Shown in pieces: positions 45,267-57,852 of a stretch of DNA of 64,000 nt. Position 1 is the stretch's first letter. Every line of letters starts with the position of its first letter. The stretch lies in the NCBI GenBank assembly GCA_938041695.1, contig CALISI010000016.1, positions 1 to 64,000 on the forward strand, read 5' to 3'. Position numbers and translations under genes: made by a program. The notes beneath the pieces were generated by a model. That model saw only the letters and a program-made list of their open reading frames with translations. It had not been told where the DNA came from and made no database searches. The stretch comes from an uncultured Actinomyces sp. (GTDB lineage: Bacteria > Actinomycetota > Actinomycetes > Actinomycetales > Actinomycetaceae).

Positions 45267-46081
45267 CACAGATGCGCACGATCGAGTCCGTCCCCTTTGC
45301 GAAGGATCTGGCGGCGGCGCTTGCCGTACCCGGTACCGACGCAATGCGGGTGGCCGAGGATTTTTTCGGTCTGGCCGACCTGTTCAAGGAGAACACTCGT
45401 CTCGCGCGTGCAGTGACCGACCCGGCGCGGTCGGTCGCAGATAAGCAGGGCCTGGTGTCCGACGCGTTCGGCTCCCACGTCACGCAGGCGACGATGTCCG
45501 TCGTCAACGGCGTTGTCGCGGACCACTGGCGCCATCCGGCCGACGTCGCCGACGCGCTTGAAGTGCTCGGCATTCTCGGTGTGCTCAACGCGGCGGGTTC
45601 CCACGGTGGCCTCGATCAGGTCCGTGAGGAGCTGTTCCAGGTTCGTTATTTCCTGGCGCACCACCGCGAGGTGCGTGTTCGTCTGTCGGATACGGCCAAG
45701 GGCAACTCCCATGAGCGTGGGGATATCGCCACCAAGCTCTTCGGCCAGCGGGTTAGCGTCTGGACGATGCGCCTGCTGCGCCGTGCGGTTGGTCGCTCGA
45801 ACCACGGTCGTCTTCTGCACAACCTGCGTCGTTACGCCCAGTGGGCTGCGACCATGCAGGACCGACTCTTCGTCACGGTCGCTACGGCCGCGCCGATGAG
45901 CGACGCCCAGGTTGAGCGTCTGCGCGCCATCCTCTCGAAGCGCTACGGCACTGCCGTCGATCTGGCGATCTCGATTGACCCCGAGGTCATTGGTGGGTTC
46001 CGCCTGCGCGCGGGCATGACGGCGATTGACGCCTCGCTGGCCACTCGTATCGCCGCTGCGCGTACCGCGATCGCCAGCTAG
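45263..46081 (+). CDS. atpH: ATP synthase subunit delta
   Basis: Connects F1 to the b stalk. 272 residues: N-terminal helical bundle and the C-terminal TAAPMSDAQVERLRAILSKRYG and EVIGGFRLRAGMTAIDASL typical of subunit delta (OSCP). The actinobacterial form is longer, as here. ATG overlaps atpF. Confidence 0.93.
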
Positions 46082-46127
46082 TACCTCTCATACACACACA
46101 ATTTTCTTTTCTTAGTTAGGAATCCTC

Positions 46128-47765
46128 ATGGCTGACCTCAGCATCTCCCCGGAGGAAATCCGCGGAGCACTGGACTCCTTTATGGAGTCCTACCGTCCGG
46201 CGGACGTGGCCACCGAAGAGGTGGGTCACGTCATCGAAACGGCCGATGGTATCGCGCACGTCGAGGGCCTGCCCGGCACCATGGCGAACGAGCTGCTGCG
46301 TTTCGAGGACGGGACGCTGGGCCTGGCCATGAACCTCGACCAGCGTGAGATCGGCGCCGTTGTCCTCGGTGACTTTGGTGGTATTGAAGAGGGCCAGGTC
46401 GTGCACCGCACGGGCGAAGTTCTCTCGGTCCCAGTCGGTGACGGCTACCTCGGCCGCACGGTTGACCCCCTCGGCCGCCCGATTGACGGCCTCGGAGATA
46501 TCACGGATCTGGATGGGCGTCGCGCGCTCGAACTGCAGGCCCCCGGCGTCATGGCACGTAAGAGCGTGCACGAGCCCCTTGCTACCGGCCTGAAGGCCAT
46601 CGATTCGATGATCCCGGTTGGCCGTGGCCAGCGTCAGCTGATCATCGGCGACCGCAAGACCGGTAAGACGGCGATCGCGCTCGACACGATCCTCAACCAG
46701 CGCGACAACTGGAAGAGCGGCGACCCGAATAAGCAGGTGCGCTGCATCTACGTGGCGATCGGTCAGAAGGGTTCGACCATCGCCTCCGTGCGTTCCACGC
46801 TGGAGGATGCCGGCGCCATGGAGTACACGACCATCGTCGCCTCACCGGCCTCGGATCCCGCAGGCTACAAGTACATGGCTCCCTACACGGGTTCCGCCAT
46901 CGGCCAGCACTGGATGTACCAGGGCAAGCATGTCCTCATCGTCTTCGACGATCTGTCCAAGCAGGCCGAGGCCTACCGTGCGGTGTCGCTGCTGCTGCGT
47001 CGCCCGCCGGGCCGCGAAGCCTACCCCGGCGATGTCTTCTACTTGCACTCGCGTCTGCTCGAGCGTTGTGCGAAGCTCTCCGACGCCCTGGGTGGCGGTT
47101 CGATGACCGGCCTGCCGATCATCGAGACCAAGGCGAACGACGTGTCGGCGTACATTCCGACGAACGTCATTTCGATCACCGACGGTCAGATCTTCCTGCA
47201 GTCCGACCTGTTCAACTCGAATCAGCGTCCTGCCGTCGATGTGGGTATCTCCGTGTCCCGTGTCGGTGGTGCCGCCCAGCCCAAGGCGATGAAGAAGGTC
47301 GCCGGTACGCTCAAGCTGACGCTCGCGCAGTACCGTTCCATGGCCGCCTTCGCGATGTTCGCCTCCGACCTGGATGCGGCGACGCGCCGTCAGCTGACGC
47401 GCGGTGAGCGCCTGATGGAGCTGCTCAAGCAGCCTCAGTCCACCCCGTACGCGATGGAGGATCAGGTTGCGTCGATTTGGATGGGCACCAAGGGCTACCT
47501 CGATGACATCGAGGTCGAGGACGTCCTGCGCTTCGAGCGCGGCCTCCTCGACCACCTGCATGCGAACTCGACTGTGCTCGACACGATCGCGGCGACCGGC
47601 GACCTGACCTCCGAGACGGAGGAGGCGCTCAAGAACGCCGTCGAGGAGTTCCATCACCAGTGGATCAGCGCCGGGCGTGGCGCCGCAGACCTGGAGGATG
47701 GCGAGGTCGTGGCTGAGCGCACCCGCGAGGAGATCTCGCGCGGTCGCACGAACGAGAAGGCCTAA
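46128..47765 (+). CDS. atpA: ATP synthase subunit alpha
   Basis: Regulatory nucleotide-binding subunit of F1. 545 residues with Walker [12 protein letters not shown] at about 172-182, the [21 protein letters not shown] segment and the VGGAAQ loop. Preceded by a T-rich 46-nt spacer after atpH with TTAGGAA as ribosome-binding site. Confidence 0.97.
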   Translation: MADLSISPEEIRGALDSFMESYRPADVATEEVGHVIETADGIAHVEGLPGTMANELLRFEDGTLGLAMNLDQREIGAVVLGDFGGIEEGQVVHRTGEVLSVPVGDGYLGRTVDPLGRPIDGLGDITDLDGRRALELQAPGVMARKSVHEPLATGLKAIDSMIPVGRGQRQLIIGDRKTGKTAIALDTILNQRDNWKSGDPNKQVRCIYVAIGQKGSTIASVRSTLEDAGAMEYTTIVASPASDPAGYKYMAPYTGSAIGQHWMYQGKHVLIVFDDLSKQAEAYRAVSLLLRRPPGREAYPGDVFYLHSRLLERCAKLSDALGGGSMTGLPIIETKANDVSAYIPTNVISITDGQIFLQSDLFNSNQRPAVDVGISVSRVGGAAQPKAMKKVAGTLKLTLAQYRSMAAFAMFASDLDAATRRQLTRGERLMELLKQPQSTPYAMEDQVASIWMGTKGYLDDIEVEDVLRFERGLLDHLHANSTVLDTIAATGDLTSETEEALKNAVEEFHHQWISAGRGAADLEDGEVVAERTREEISRGRTNEKA

Positions 47766-47768
47766 GCG

Positions 47769-50171
<2,403 letters not shown>

Positions 50172-50172
<1 letters not shown>

Positions 50173-50444
50173 TGGCATCGGGTAAGTCCTTGCAGGTCGA
50201 GGTCGTCTCCCACGAGGGACGACTGTGGCACGGTGCGGCGCTCTCTGTTCAGGTGCCGTCGGTGGATGGAAGCCTGGGCGTTCTGCCCGGCCGCCAGCCG
50301 CTGCTCGCCCAGATGGGCGAGGGGACCGTGACGGTGATGTGCGCGTCCGAGGTCATGTCTTTCGAGGTCAGTGGGGGATTCGCCTCAGTCGACTCGGATT
50401 TCGTCACGGTCGTGGCTGATCACGCTACAGTGACAGAACAGTAA
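50172..50444 (+). CDS. atpC: ATP synthase subunit epsilon (short form)
   Basis: Regulatory F1 subunit. 90 residues comprising only the N-terminal beta-barrel (VEVVSHEGRLWHGAAL, GSLGVLPGRQPLLAQMGEG); the C-terminal helical hairpin is missing, as in other actinobacteria. ATG shares the final A of the atpD TGA. Confidence 0.93.
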
Positions 50445-50469
50445 TTCGACGCTACGCGAGGAGGACCTC

Positions 50470-50874
50470 ATGAGCCTGATGATGATCGTGATCTGGTGTG
50501 TGGTTCTCCTCGCGTGTGTTGGGGCGATCCTGTGGGCGTACATGAATGTGCGCGCCCGCAGGATTGTTTCGCGTTTGGGGGCGTTTCGGTGTTGGTCGCG
50601 TCCGGACGTACATGCGGGGTGGACGGCTGGTATCGGCGTGTACGGCGTCGAGGAACTGTCCTGGTATCGCCTCGTGGGACTGAGCTTCAAGCCGGTCTAT
50701 TCGATCCCGCGTCGGGGCATGGAGGTCTCGGCTCCGATTGCGCACTCGGCTGACGGTTCAGTGGTCGAGGTGCGTCTGGCGTATGGTGAGCATCGTTACG
50801 AGGTTGCCGTGGAACGCCTGACATATAACGGATTGGTCTCCTGGGTGGAGTCCGGTCCTCCGCGCCTCGTGTGA
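50470..50874 (+). CDS. DUF2550 family membrane protein
   Basis: 134 residues: one N-terminal membrane helix (IVIWCVVLLACVGAILW) and a soluble domain with RIVSRLGAFRCWSR, WYRLVGLSFKPVYSIPRRG. This family is found directly after atpC in actinobacteria. GAGGA precedes the ATG. Role unknown. Confidence 0.8.
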   Translation: MSLMMIVIWCVVLLACVGAILWAYMNVRARRIVSRLGAFRCWSRPDVHAGWTAGIGVYGVEELSWYRLVGLSFKPVYSIPRRGMEVSAPIAHSADGSVVEVRLAYGEHRYEVAVERLTYNGLVSWVESGPPRLV

Positions 50875-50884
50875 GCAAGGTTGG

Positions 50885-50890
50885 TAAGCT
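50885..50890 (+). promoter_or_regulatory. Probable leaderless -10 box of nucS
   Basis: TAAGCT ends 6 nt before the GTG at 50897. Confidence 0.4.
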
Positions 50891-50896
50891 CGCGGG

Positions 50897-51589
50897 GTGC
50901 GTATTGTTATTGCTTCCTGCACCGTTGATTACTCCGGTCGGCTGAGCGCCCACCTGGATCCGGCTAAGCGCGTCATCATGCTCAAGGGTGACGGGTCGGT
51001 GCTCATCCACTCCGAGGGCGGCTCCTATAAGCCGCTGAACTGGATGACGGCGCCGTGTACGGTCTCCATGGGAGAACCCGGTGACGACGAAGAAGGCGTC
51101 GAGCAGGTCTGGACGGTTCAGGCCGATAAGACCGATGACAAGCTCATCGTTCGCATCCACGAGATTATCGCGGACGTAACCGAGGATCTGGGCGTCGACC
51201 CGGGCCTCGTCAAGGACGGCGTGGAGGCGCACCTGCAGGAGCTTCTCGCCCAGCAGGTGCCCCAGATCCTGGGTGAGGGCTGGGAACTGGTGCGCCGCGA
51301 GTTCCCGACGCCGGTGGGCCCGGTGGACCTGATGGTGCGCGACGCGGATGGCAACCACGTGGCGATCGAGGTCAAGCGCCGTGGTGGTATTGACGGTGTC
51401 GAACAGCTCACGCGCTACCTGTCGCTGCTGGGGCGCGATGCGCTACTCGGCGATGTGACCGGTATTTTCGCAGCCCAGGAGATCACGAAGCAGGCGCGCA
51501 CCCTGGCTGAGGATCGCGGGATTCGCTGCGTGGTCCTCGACTACGACGCCATGCGCGGATTCGACGACCCCGAGTCTCGACTGTTCTGA
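50897..51589 (+). CDS. nucS: Endonuclease NucS (EndoMS), mismatch repair
   Basis: Cleaves both strands at mismatches, replacing MutS/MutL in actinobacteria. 230 residues starting [20 protein letters not shown] with the catalytic Asp and E-x-K in [12 protein letters not shown]...[16 protein letters not shown] at about 140-160. GTG start with no ribosome-binding site but a -10 6 nt upstream. Its stop shares a base with the next ATG. Confidence 0.95.
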   Translation: MRIVIASCTVDYSGRLSAHLDPAKRVIMLKGDGSVLIHSEGGSYKPLNWMTAPCTVSMGEPGDDEEGVEQVWTVQADKTDDKLIVRIHEIIADVTEDLGVDPGLVKDGVEAHLQELLAQQVPQILGEGWELVRREFPTPVGPVDLMVRDADGNHVAIEVKRRGGIDGVEQLTRYLSLLGRDALLGDVTGIFAAQEITKQARTLAEDRGIRCVVLDYDAMRGFDDPESRLF

Positions 51590-52695
51590 TGGTGCTTTCT
51601 CGGCGGGCGAGCCTCGGGCGAATTGTCGCCCAGGGTCTCGTCTCAGCGACCGCGGCGCCCTCACCGCTGGATGCCGTCGAGAACCTGCTGGCACTGCAAG
51701 GCCAGCAAGCGAGCGCGATCCCGTGGGCGATCGGCGCGCGCTGCGTGGGCGTGCCACGGGCACAGATAAGCGCCGCGTTCGACTCGGGTGCCCTCGTTCG
51801 GTCCTGGCCGATGCGCGGGACCGTGCACGTGACGAGCGGGCGCGACCACCACTGGCTGCGGCGCCTGCTGCGCCATCGGCGTGCGGCGTGGGAACGCCAG
51901 GCGTCTTCTCTGGGCCTTTCGGATGCGATCGTCGACCGCGCGGCTCAGGTCGCGTGTGACCTGCTGGAGACCTCTCCCGGGGGAGTGAGCCGTGCGGAGC
52001 TCGTCGAGGCGTGGGAGAACAGCGGCATCGACACGGTGACGGCGTCGTCCTCACAGGCGGGTCTGCGGCGCCGCCATCTCGTCATGCGCCTGCACCTGGA
52101 CGGGGTGCTCGCCGCGGGTCCTCTGCGCGCGGGGGAGCATCTGATGGTTGATGCGCGAGGGCTGCCTGGTGCACCAGGCGTCGCGCAGGGGGAAAGCGGA
52201 CATGACGAAGCCCTCGCGGTGTTGGCCGCGCGTTACGCCTGGGGACACGGACCCGTGGATGCTGCGGACCTTGCTCGGTGGGCGGGGCTGACGCTCACCG
52301 AGGCGCGTCGGGCGATGGCCGGGGCGCGCGAGGTGGGGAGCAGCATCGGCTTGCCCATCGCGGAGTTTGAAGGTGGTCTGGCTCGCGCGGACCTCGCCGA
52401 CCTCGTGGAAGCTGCCATCGACGAGGCCGAGGCGATGCTCGCGCTGCCCTCATTTGACGAGTTGCATGTCGGTTACAAGGACCGTTCCTGTCTGACGGAC
52501 GAGGCCGGGGAGGCGCTTATCTGCCCGGCGAAGAATGGCATGTTTCGCCCGATTGCGGTTGCGGATGGTCGCATGGTTGCCGTGCGTGCCCCCGGCGGCA
52601 AGGTCGTGATCGCACAGGGCTGTGGGGCCTATGAGGAATCGGCGCGACGGGCGTTCGGCGACTGGGAGAAGCGGTTGTCTGATACGCAGCACTAA
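51589..52695 (+). CDS. Winged-helix DNA-binding / DNA glycosylase AlkX-like protein
   Basis: 368 residues of the HTH_42 (PF06224) family, with the typical start LSRRASLGRIVAQGL, LLALQGQQASAIPWAIGAR and VRSWPMRGTVHVTSGRDHHWLR. Related E. coli YcaQ and Streptomyces AlkX/AlkZ excise alkylated or crosslinked bases, but several members lack clear activity. Shares one base with nucS, suggesting joint expression with mismatch repair. Contains an ACGAGGCCGGGG copy at 52499. Confidence 0.8.
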   Translation: MVLSRRASLGRIVAQGLVSATAAPSPLDAVENLLALQGQQASAIPWAIGARCVGVPRAQISAAFDSGALVRSWPMRGTVHVTSGRDHHWLRRLLRHRRAAWERQASSLGLSDAIVDRAAQVACDLLETSPGGVSRAELVEAWENSGIDTVTASSSQAGLRRRHLVMRLHLDGVLAAGPLRAGEHLMVDARGLPGAPGVAQGESGHDEALAVLAARYAWGHGPVDAADLARWAGLTLTEARRAMAGAREVGSSIGLPIAEFEGGLARADLADLVEAAIDEAEAMLALPSFDELHVGYKDRSCLTDEAGEALICPAKNGMFRPIAVADGRMVAVRAPGGKVVIAQGCGAYEESARRAFGDWEKRLSDTQH

Positions 52696-52709
52696 AGTGT
52701 CATGTGTGC

Positions 52710-52715
52710 CACAAT
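52710..52715 (+). promoter_or_regulatory. Probable leaderless -10 box of nagA
   Basis: CACAAT ends 6 nt before ATG 52722, in an otherwise AT-richer spot. Confidence 0.35.
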
Positions 52716-52721
52716 ATGTGT

Positions 52722-53912
52722 ATGACTATTTCTGTGCTGCGTGGCCGTCTGGTTCTGGAAAACTCCGTTGTTGAGGACGGAATCATTGAGTTCGACGGCG
52801 CGACTATTACCCGTGTCTGTCCCGTTTCTGACTATGAGGGCGAGGTGCCCGAGGCCAGTGATTCGACCTATCTGCCCGGCCTCGTCGATGTGCACTGCCA
52901 CGGTGGCGGTGGAGAGTCTTTCCCCAACGCGGAGACCGCTGAGGCAGCCCTCGTGGCAGTCCTCGAGCATCGTCGTCACGGGACGACCTCCCTCGTCGCG
53001 TCCTGCGTGACCGCCTCCGCCGAGGTGCTGCGTGCGCGCGCCAAGACCCTGGCCGAGCTGGCCAAGGCCGACGAACTCGCCGGCATCCACTTTGAGGGTC
53101 CTTTCGTTTCCCATGAGCGCTGCGGTGCGCAGGACCCGACCTACATCGTTGATCCTGACGCCGACCTGACTCGCACTCTTATTGACGACTGTCAGGGCTA
53201 TGCGCTGTCGATGACGCTGGCCCCCGAGAAGCCGAACGCCTATGGTCCAGGATCGGTTGCCGAGGCCCTTATCGACGGGGGAGCGGTGCCCTCCTGGGGC
53301 CACACGGATTCCAACTCAGTGAAGGCGCGCGAGGCTCTGGACTACTCGCGCGAGCGTTTCGCGCAGGTGGAGACCAAGCGAGGCCCCCGTGCGACGATCA
53401 CCCACCTGTTCAACGGCATGCGCCCGCTGCACCACCGCGATACCGGCCCGATCGCCGAGTTCCTCTCGGATGCCGCGCGCGGCGGCGCCGTCGCCGAGCT
53501 CATCTGCGACTCCATCCACGTCGATCCCACACTCGTGCGCGACGTCTACGAACTCGTCGGCCGCGAGCACGTCGTGCTCATCACCGACGCGATGGCTGCC
53601 GCTGGAATGGCCGACGGCGAGTACACACTCGGCCCCCAGGACGTCATCGTTAAGGATGGTGTTGCCCGCCTGGCTCAGGGCAATGCCATTGCCGGAGGGA
53701 CCGCTCACCTGATGGACTGCGTGCGCGTGGCCGTTACCAAGGGTGGGATTCCGCTCGTCGATGCTGTGTACATGGCCTCCGTGCAGGGTGCCACGATCCT
53801 GGGCGATGACACGATTGGCTCGCTCGCGCCAGGGAAGAAGGCCGATATCGTCGAGGTCGACGGCGACCTCGTCGTGCGCCGCGTCTGGCGACGTGGCACT
53901 GTGGTTGCGTGA
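52722..53912 (+). CDS. nagA: N-acetylglucosamine-6-phosphate deacetylase
   Basis: Amino-sugar recycling: removes acetate from GlcNAc-6-P. 396 residues with DVHCHGGGGESF (metal HxH), AGIHFEGPFVSHERCGAQ, TITHLFNGMRPLHHRDTG, and ITDAMAAAGMADGEY (catalytic Asp). ATG 52722 chosen over GTG 52704. Followed, overlapping, by a zinc-ribbon protein. nagB is not adjacent. Confidence 0.94.
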   Translation: MTISVLRGRLVLENSVVEDGIIEFDGATITRVCPVSDYEGEVPEASDSTYLPGLVDVHCHGGGGESFPNAETAEAALVAVLEHRRHGTTSLVASCVTASAEVLRARAKTLAELAKADELAGIHFEGPFVSHERCGAQDPTYIVDPDADLTRTLIDDCQGYALSMTLAPEKPNAYGPGSVAEALIDGGAVPSWGHTDSNSVKAREALDYSRERFAQVETKRGPRATITHLFNGMRPLHHRDTGPIAEFLSDAARGGAVAELICDSIHVDPTLVRDVYELVGREHVVLITDAMAAAGMADGEYTLGPQDVIVKDGVARLAQGNAIAGGTAHLMDCVRVAVTKGGIPLVDAVYMASVQGATILGDDTIGSLAPGKKADIVEVDGDLVVRRVWRRGTVVA

Positions 53913-54205
53913 GAGGCAAACGAAGCAAGAAACGACCGTGGGGCGAGGCGCGTCCATTGCAGATGGACCGCCTCGCCTCCGTGCCGCGTACGGAGCGTGG
54001 TCCGGACGGCCTGGACTATCAGGTGCGTCGCCTGCCCAGTGCGGCCAAGGAATACACCTGTCCGGCTTGCCTGCGTCCGATTCCGCAGGGCAGTGCCCAC
54101 ATCGTTGCGTGGCCTGAAGAGGCGCCTTTCGGCCTCCCCCAGGGGGTTGACGGGCGCCGTCACTGGCACTCGGAGTGTTGGCGTCGTGGCCTGCGACCGC
54201 TGTGA
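53909..54205 (+). CDS. Small zinc-ribbon-like protein
   Basis: 98 residues. Basic N-terminus, then CPACLRPIPQGSAHIVAWPEE and a downstream RRHWHSECWRRG, giving a CxxC...HxxxC set for zinc. Similar small actinobacterial proteins are often labelled ATP/GTP-binding protein, without evidence of nucleotide binding. The GTG start overlaps nagA. Confidence 0.7.
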   Translation: MRGKRSKKRPWGEARPLQMDRLASVPRTERGPDGLDYQVRRLPSAAKEYTCPACLRPIPQGSAHIVAWPEEAPFGLPQGVDGRRHWHSECWRRGLRPL

Positions 54206-54283
54206 CGTGCGGATGTGATGCATCACTGCCCGGGGTGCGGATTCGGCCATGCCCGCGGTGAGCACGTAAAGTGGGCACTGAAG

Positions 54284-54304
54284 AATGCCCGCAGTGTGGG
54301 CATT
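54284..54304 (+). promoter_or_regulatory. Small leader hairpin
   Basis: AATGCCC (54284-54290) and GGGCATT (54298-54304) form a 7-bp stem with a 7-nt loop, just before GAGGAG of the next gene. Confidence 0.3.
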
Positions 54305-54321
54305 GGACGTGAGGAGCAACC

Positions 54322-55809
54322 GTGGAACTCTTTAAGCGATACATGGCGGCATCGTCAATGGGCGTTGTCGCTCTTGTATGCGTGCTCGTCGGGCTGCTCG
54401 GCGTGACCGTGCTGCGGCCGCCGACGCATCAGGTGTCGTCCGTCGATTCTGCGACGGATCTGATCATGACCCGCGGCAACGTACTGTCGATCGTGAAGGA
54501 TGACGTGACGGTCACCGCGACGTCGAAGTCCGGCGCCCCCGTGACTCTCAGCATCGGTACGACGCAGGACGTGAAGGGGTGGATCGGCGACGCTGCCTAC
54601 ACCGAGGTCATCGGTGTCGAGTCGGATCGCACGAAGCTCAAGGCTGAGTCTCACGCTGCGGTCGCCTCCGGTCAGACTGCCCCCGCAGCTCCTTCGACCC
54701 CCGCGCAGTCGGGTGCCCAGTCCGGTGTCCAGTCGGGTGCCCAGCCCCTCGCCGATCAGACGTCCGCTGACCTGGTGACACAGCTGGCCTCCTCTGACAT
54801 GTGGTTCAAGCAGGCCAGCGGTCAGGGGACCGTCAGCCTGGATCTGGAGAACGTTCCCTCCGGTCGGTCCGCTCTGGCTGCCTCCGCGGCTGGTCCGGGT
54901 GACCTCACGCTGACCCTGACCTGGAAGGTCGAGCAGACGAACACCCTGGCGATTATCGCTTTCCTCGCTGCCTGCGTTTTTGCGTTGATTGCCCTCGCGC
55001 TGTTCCTCACGCGCTGGCAGCTCCTGCGCCTGCGTAAGATCCGCGAGGCCCGCATCGAAGAGCGCCGTCAGGCGGATTCCCTGGAGACTTCTTCGATTAA
55101 CTCTGCGGCTGTCGCTGAGCGCATCGCTGCCGCCCGTGACTCGGCTCCCGTTCCGACCCCCGTGAAGGACACCGAGGCCGTCGATGAGGCCGCTTCCTCG
55201 AAGGATTCTGCTGCCTCCGCTCCCGATGAGAAGCAGGCCCAGGAGAAGGCGCAGTGGGGTGCGGCCGCGTACACGCCGTCTGTGGAGGAACCCGCAGTTC
55301 ATGCCCCCGTGGAAGAGCACCCCTCGCAGGAGGAGCCCGTCGTTGACGAGCCCTCTCAGGCCGCCAGCAGTGCTGCCGACGATAGTGAGCCTGCCGTCGA
55401 AGAAGACGCCGACAAGCCCGCGACTGGATCGGTGTCTCAGGATGACTACGTTCCCGACCCGCTCACGGATACGTTTGAGCGTCGCGGACGCCACGGCCTC
55501 GACAATGGGACGATCGATCAGGATCCGCCCGAGCGCGCCACGACCGATACCGGTGTCATCGACCTGTCCGGTATCCGAGGCGGCCGTACGTTGCCGTCGC
55601 GTCGCGCGCTGCGCGAGGCCCGCAACAACGGTGAGCAGACCGTTGTGGTCGATGGTCAGGAATTCAACACCGGCCTGATCCCGGTCACGCGTCCCCGTGC
55701 GGCCGAGCCTGCCGCTCCGACCTCAGCACCCGATGACGATGCATCGAAGACCGGTGGCTGGACCTCGATCATGTCGGGTTGGCTCAAGGACCGCGAGGAA
55801 GGCAAGTGA
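54322..55809 (+). CDS. Two-TM envelope protein with long acidic cytoplasmic tail
   Basis: 495 residues from GTG 54322 with GAGGAG upstream. TM1 at about 10-28 (MGVVALVCVLVGLLGV), an extracytoplasmic domain to about 205, TM2 near 214-234 (IIAFLAACVFALIALALF), then a basic stop-transfer and about 260 residues, Ala/Glu/Asp/Pro-rich and disordered. The tail ends in a more ordered RGGRTLPSRRALREARNN region. No known domain. Its stop codon shares a base with the lipoprotein start, so they are coupled and probably act in the same envelope complex. Confidence 0.72.
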   Translation: MELFKRYMAASSMGVVALVCVLVGLLGVTVLRPPTHQVSSVDSATDLIMTRGNVLSIVKDDVTVTATSKSGAPVTLSIGTTQDVKGWIGDAAYTEVIGVESDRTKLKAESHAAVASGQTAPAAPSTPAQSGAQSGVQSGAQPLADQTSADLVTQLASSDMWFKQASGQGTVSLDLENVPSGRSALAASAAGPGDLTLTLTWKVEQTNTLAIIAFLAACVFALIALALFLTRWQLLRLRKIREARIEERRQADSLETSSINSAAVAERIAAARDSAPVPTPVKDTEAVDEAASSKDSAASAPDEKQAQEKAQWGAAAYTPSVEEPAVHAPVEEHPSQEEPVVDEPSQAASSAADDSEPAVEEDADKPATGSVSQDDYVPDPLTDTFERRGRHGLDNGTIDQDPPERATTDTGVIDLSGIRGGRTLPSRRALREARNNGEQTVVVDGQEFNTGLIPVTRPRAAEPAAPTSAPDDDASKTGGWTSIMSGWLKDREEGK

Positions 55810-56807
55810 TGAAGAGACGGACCGCAGCGGTAGCGACCGCCGCCCTCCTGATGGCGTCGACGCTCGGGCTGAGCGCATGTTCGAACGAGATCGTCGCCCA
55901 GTCGAGCGAGGAAACGCAGAGCGCCGCGAACCTGGACCTCGAGCGTATCTCCTCTGTCCTCGATGCAACGGGTAGTGCCATGACGACCGCAGATGCGTCG
56001 CTGAACGCGCAGGACCTGTCGGGCCGCGTTGCTCAGGGTGCGCTGGCCTACCGTACGGCGCAGTACGCGCTGGCCACGGCCTCGGGCCAGGCCCCGCATA
56101 CCCTGGACTTTGCCCCGGCGTCCCTGGCGATCACGAACTCCGATTCGTGGCCGCGCGCGATCTTCAACATCTCTGCGTCCTCCACCACGGCGCTGCCCGT
56201 CCTGCAGGTGTTCGTGCAGGATTCAGCGCGCTCGGACTACCAGTTGACGAACTACGCGCGTCTCCTCGGTGGCACGCAGCTGACCCTGCCCCCCGTGGGC
56301 ACGGGCTCGGCCTACGTCACCGGTGACTCTGAGGGATTCGTCGTGAGTCCGCAGGCGGCTCTGTCGCAGTACATCACGATGCTGAATTCGGGTAGCCAGG
56401 ATACGTCGCAGTTCCCTGCAGACGACTTCACGAAGACTTACCTGACGGGCATCAGTGACCTGAACTCGTCGGTGAGTGCCGCAGGCTCCGTGACCGCTGC
56501 GGCGACCGCGACAGACTACCCGATTTCGGGACTGGTGCTTCAGGATGGTTCGGCCCTCGTCGCCGCTAACTTTCAGTACACGCTGACCTACCAGCGGACC
56601 GTCGCCGGTGCGACCATGAACCTGGGTGGAAAGACTGCGACGATGAGCTCGGGCGGCACGACGGTGGAGGGCACCGCGACTGCGGAGTACCTGGCGACCG
56701 TCCTCATGCGCATCCCCTCGAAGACCGCGGGTGGAACCCCTCAGGTCGTTGGCGGCGAGTACACGATCGTGTCCGTGGCGCTGGATCCTTCCTCTAGCCC
56801 GGGCTGA
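55809..56807 (+). CDS. Predicted lipoprotein of unknown function
   Basis: 332 residues from ATG 55809. Signal peptide MKRRTAAVATAALLMASTLG followed by lipobox LSAC, so Cys about 24 would be acylated. The mature protein is Thr/Ser/Ala-rich with beta-strand alternation such as SWPRAIFNISASST and GLVLQDGSALVAANFQYTL. It resembles conserved actinobacterial lipoproteins of unknown role. Followed by a hairpin terminator. Confidence 0.75.
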   Translation: MKRRTAAVATAALLMASTLGLSACSNEIVAQSSEETQSAANLDLERISSVLDATGSAMTTADASLNAQDLSGRVAQGALAYRTAQYALATASGQAPHTLDFAPASLAITNSDSWPRAIFNISASSTTALPVLQVFVQDSARSDYQLTNYARLLGGTQLTLPPVGTGSAYVTGDSEGFVVSPQAALSQYITMLNSGSQDTSQFPADDFTKTYLTGISDLNSSVSAAGSVTAAATATDYPISGLVLQDGSALVAANFQYTLTYQRTVAGATMNLGGKTATMSSGGTTVEGTATAEYLATVLMRIPSKTAGGTPQVVGGEYTIVSVALDPSSSPG

Positions 56808-56827
56808 TTTTCACCCACAGCGCACAG

Positions 56828-56860
56828 GTCGTCCCCGTGGCATTTTGTCGCGGGGACGAC
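56828..56860 (+). terminator. Terminator after the lipoprotein gene
   Basis: GTCGTCCCCG (56828-56837) and CGGGGACGAC (56851-56860) pair perfectly with a 13-nt loop including TTTT. Confidence 0.65.
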
Positions 56861-56907
56861 GCATATCATCGTTCCTAGAAAACACTCCTGCCACGAAGAG
56901 GATCATC

Positions 56908-57810
56908 ATGAACACGCCCGACCCCCGTCCCGCATCCGAGGCGACGCCCATGCCCGCAGACTCGCACGGAGCCGTCGATCTCTCGGCCCGCCAGAGTGCT
57001 CCCGGCGCCGCGCAGGACGCCGCCCCCGCAGCGGGGGAGGGGCTCCACATTCCCCTCATTACGACCACGGACGAGGAGCATTTCCAGGACGTCATGTCCA
57101 CCTCTCAGGCCGTGCCGGTCATCATGGTCATGTGGTCGCCGCGCTCGCTCGAGTCCAAGCCGGCGCTGGCCATGCTGGAGGAGATCGCGCGCGAAAACGC
57201 GGGTGCGTTCCAGCTGGTCGAGGTCGATATCGATAAGGCCCCCGCGATTGCTCAGGCCTTCCAGATTCAGGGTGTGCCCACGGTGGTTGCGCTCGTGGGA
57301 GGGCGTCCCGTCCCGCTGTTCCAGGGCGGCGCAGCGAAGGAGCAGGTGCTCCCGGTCATTTCGCAGGTTCTCGAGGCTGCCACGCAGATGGGCGTCACGG
57401 CGCGCATCGCCGTGGCTCCCGAGGACACTGTCGCTCCGACCCCGCCGGAGCACGAGGCCCCCCTGGCCGCCGAGGCCGCCGGTAACCTCGATGAGGCCCT
57501 CGCGGGCTGGGAGAAGGTTATCGAGCTGAATCCCCGTGACGAGGACGCGAAGTCTCACCTGTCGCGTGTCCGCCTGGCGGCTCGCAGTGCCCAGGCTGAC
57601 GCGGCCGACCCCGCATCCCGCGCCGACGCGCTGTTCGCCGCGGGAGATGCTGCGGGTGCCTTTGACGTGCTGCTCGACCTGCTCGCGGCCTCCACGGATG
57701 ACGAGGAGCGCGACGCGCTGCGCCTGCGTCTCCTGGACCTCTTCCGCGTCGCAGGATCGACGCCCGAGGTTTCCAAGGCGCGTACGCGCCTGGCGATGCT
57801 CCTCATGTGA
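56908..57810 (+). CDS. Thioredoxin-fold protein lacking the CXXC motif, with TPR-like C-terminus
   Basis: 300 residues. After a disordered N-terminus, a thioredoxin fold runs from about 50 (HFQDVMSTSQAVPVIMVMWSPRSLESKP) to 155; the redox CxxC is replaced by SPRS. The cis-Pro loop QGVPTVVALVGGRPV is intact. The rest is helical, TPR-like (AAEAAGNLDEALAGWEKVIELNPRDEDAKSHLSRVRLA). This resembles CnoX/YbbN co-chaperones, which are often redox-inactive. GAAGAGGAT precedes the ATG. Confidence 0.82.
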   Translation: MNTPDPRPASEATPMPADSHGAVDLSARQSAPGAAQDAAPAAGEGLHIPLITTTDEEHFQDVMSTSQAVPVIMVMWSPRSLESKPALAMLEEIARENAGAFQLVEVDIDKAPAIAQAFQIQGVPTVVALVGGRPVPLFQGGAAKEQVLPVISQVLEAATQMGVTARIAVAPEDTVAPTPPEHEAPLAAEAAGNLDEALAGWEKVIELNPRDEDAKSHLSRVRLAARSAQADAADPASRADALFAAGDAAGAFDVLLDLLAASTDDEERDALRLRLLDLFRVAGSTPEVSKARTRLAMLLM

Positions 57811-57852
57811 TACCGCCGTGCCAACGCACAGTTGTGGAAAGGGGCCGTCATC

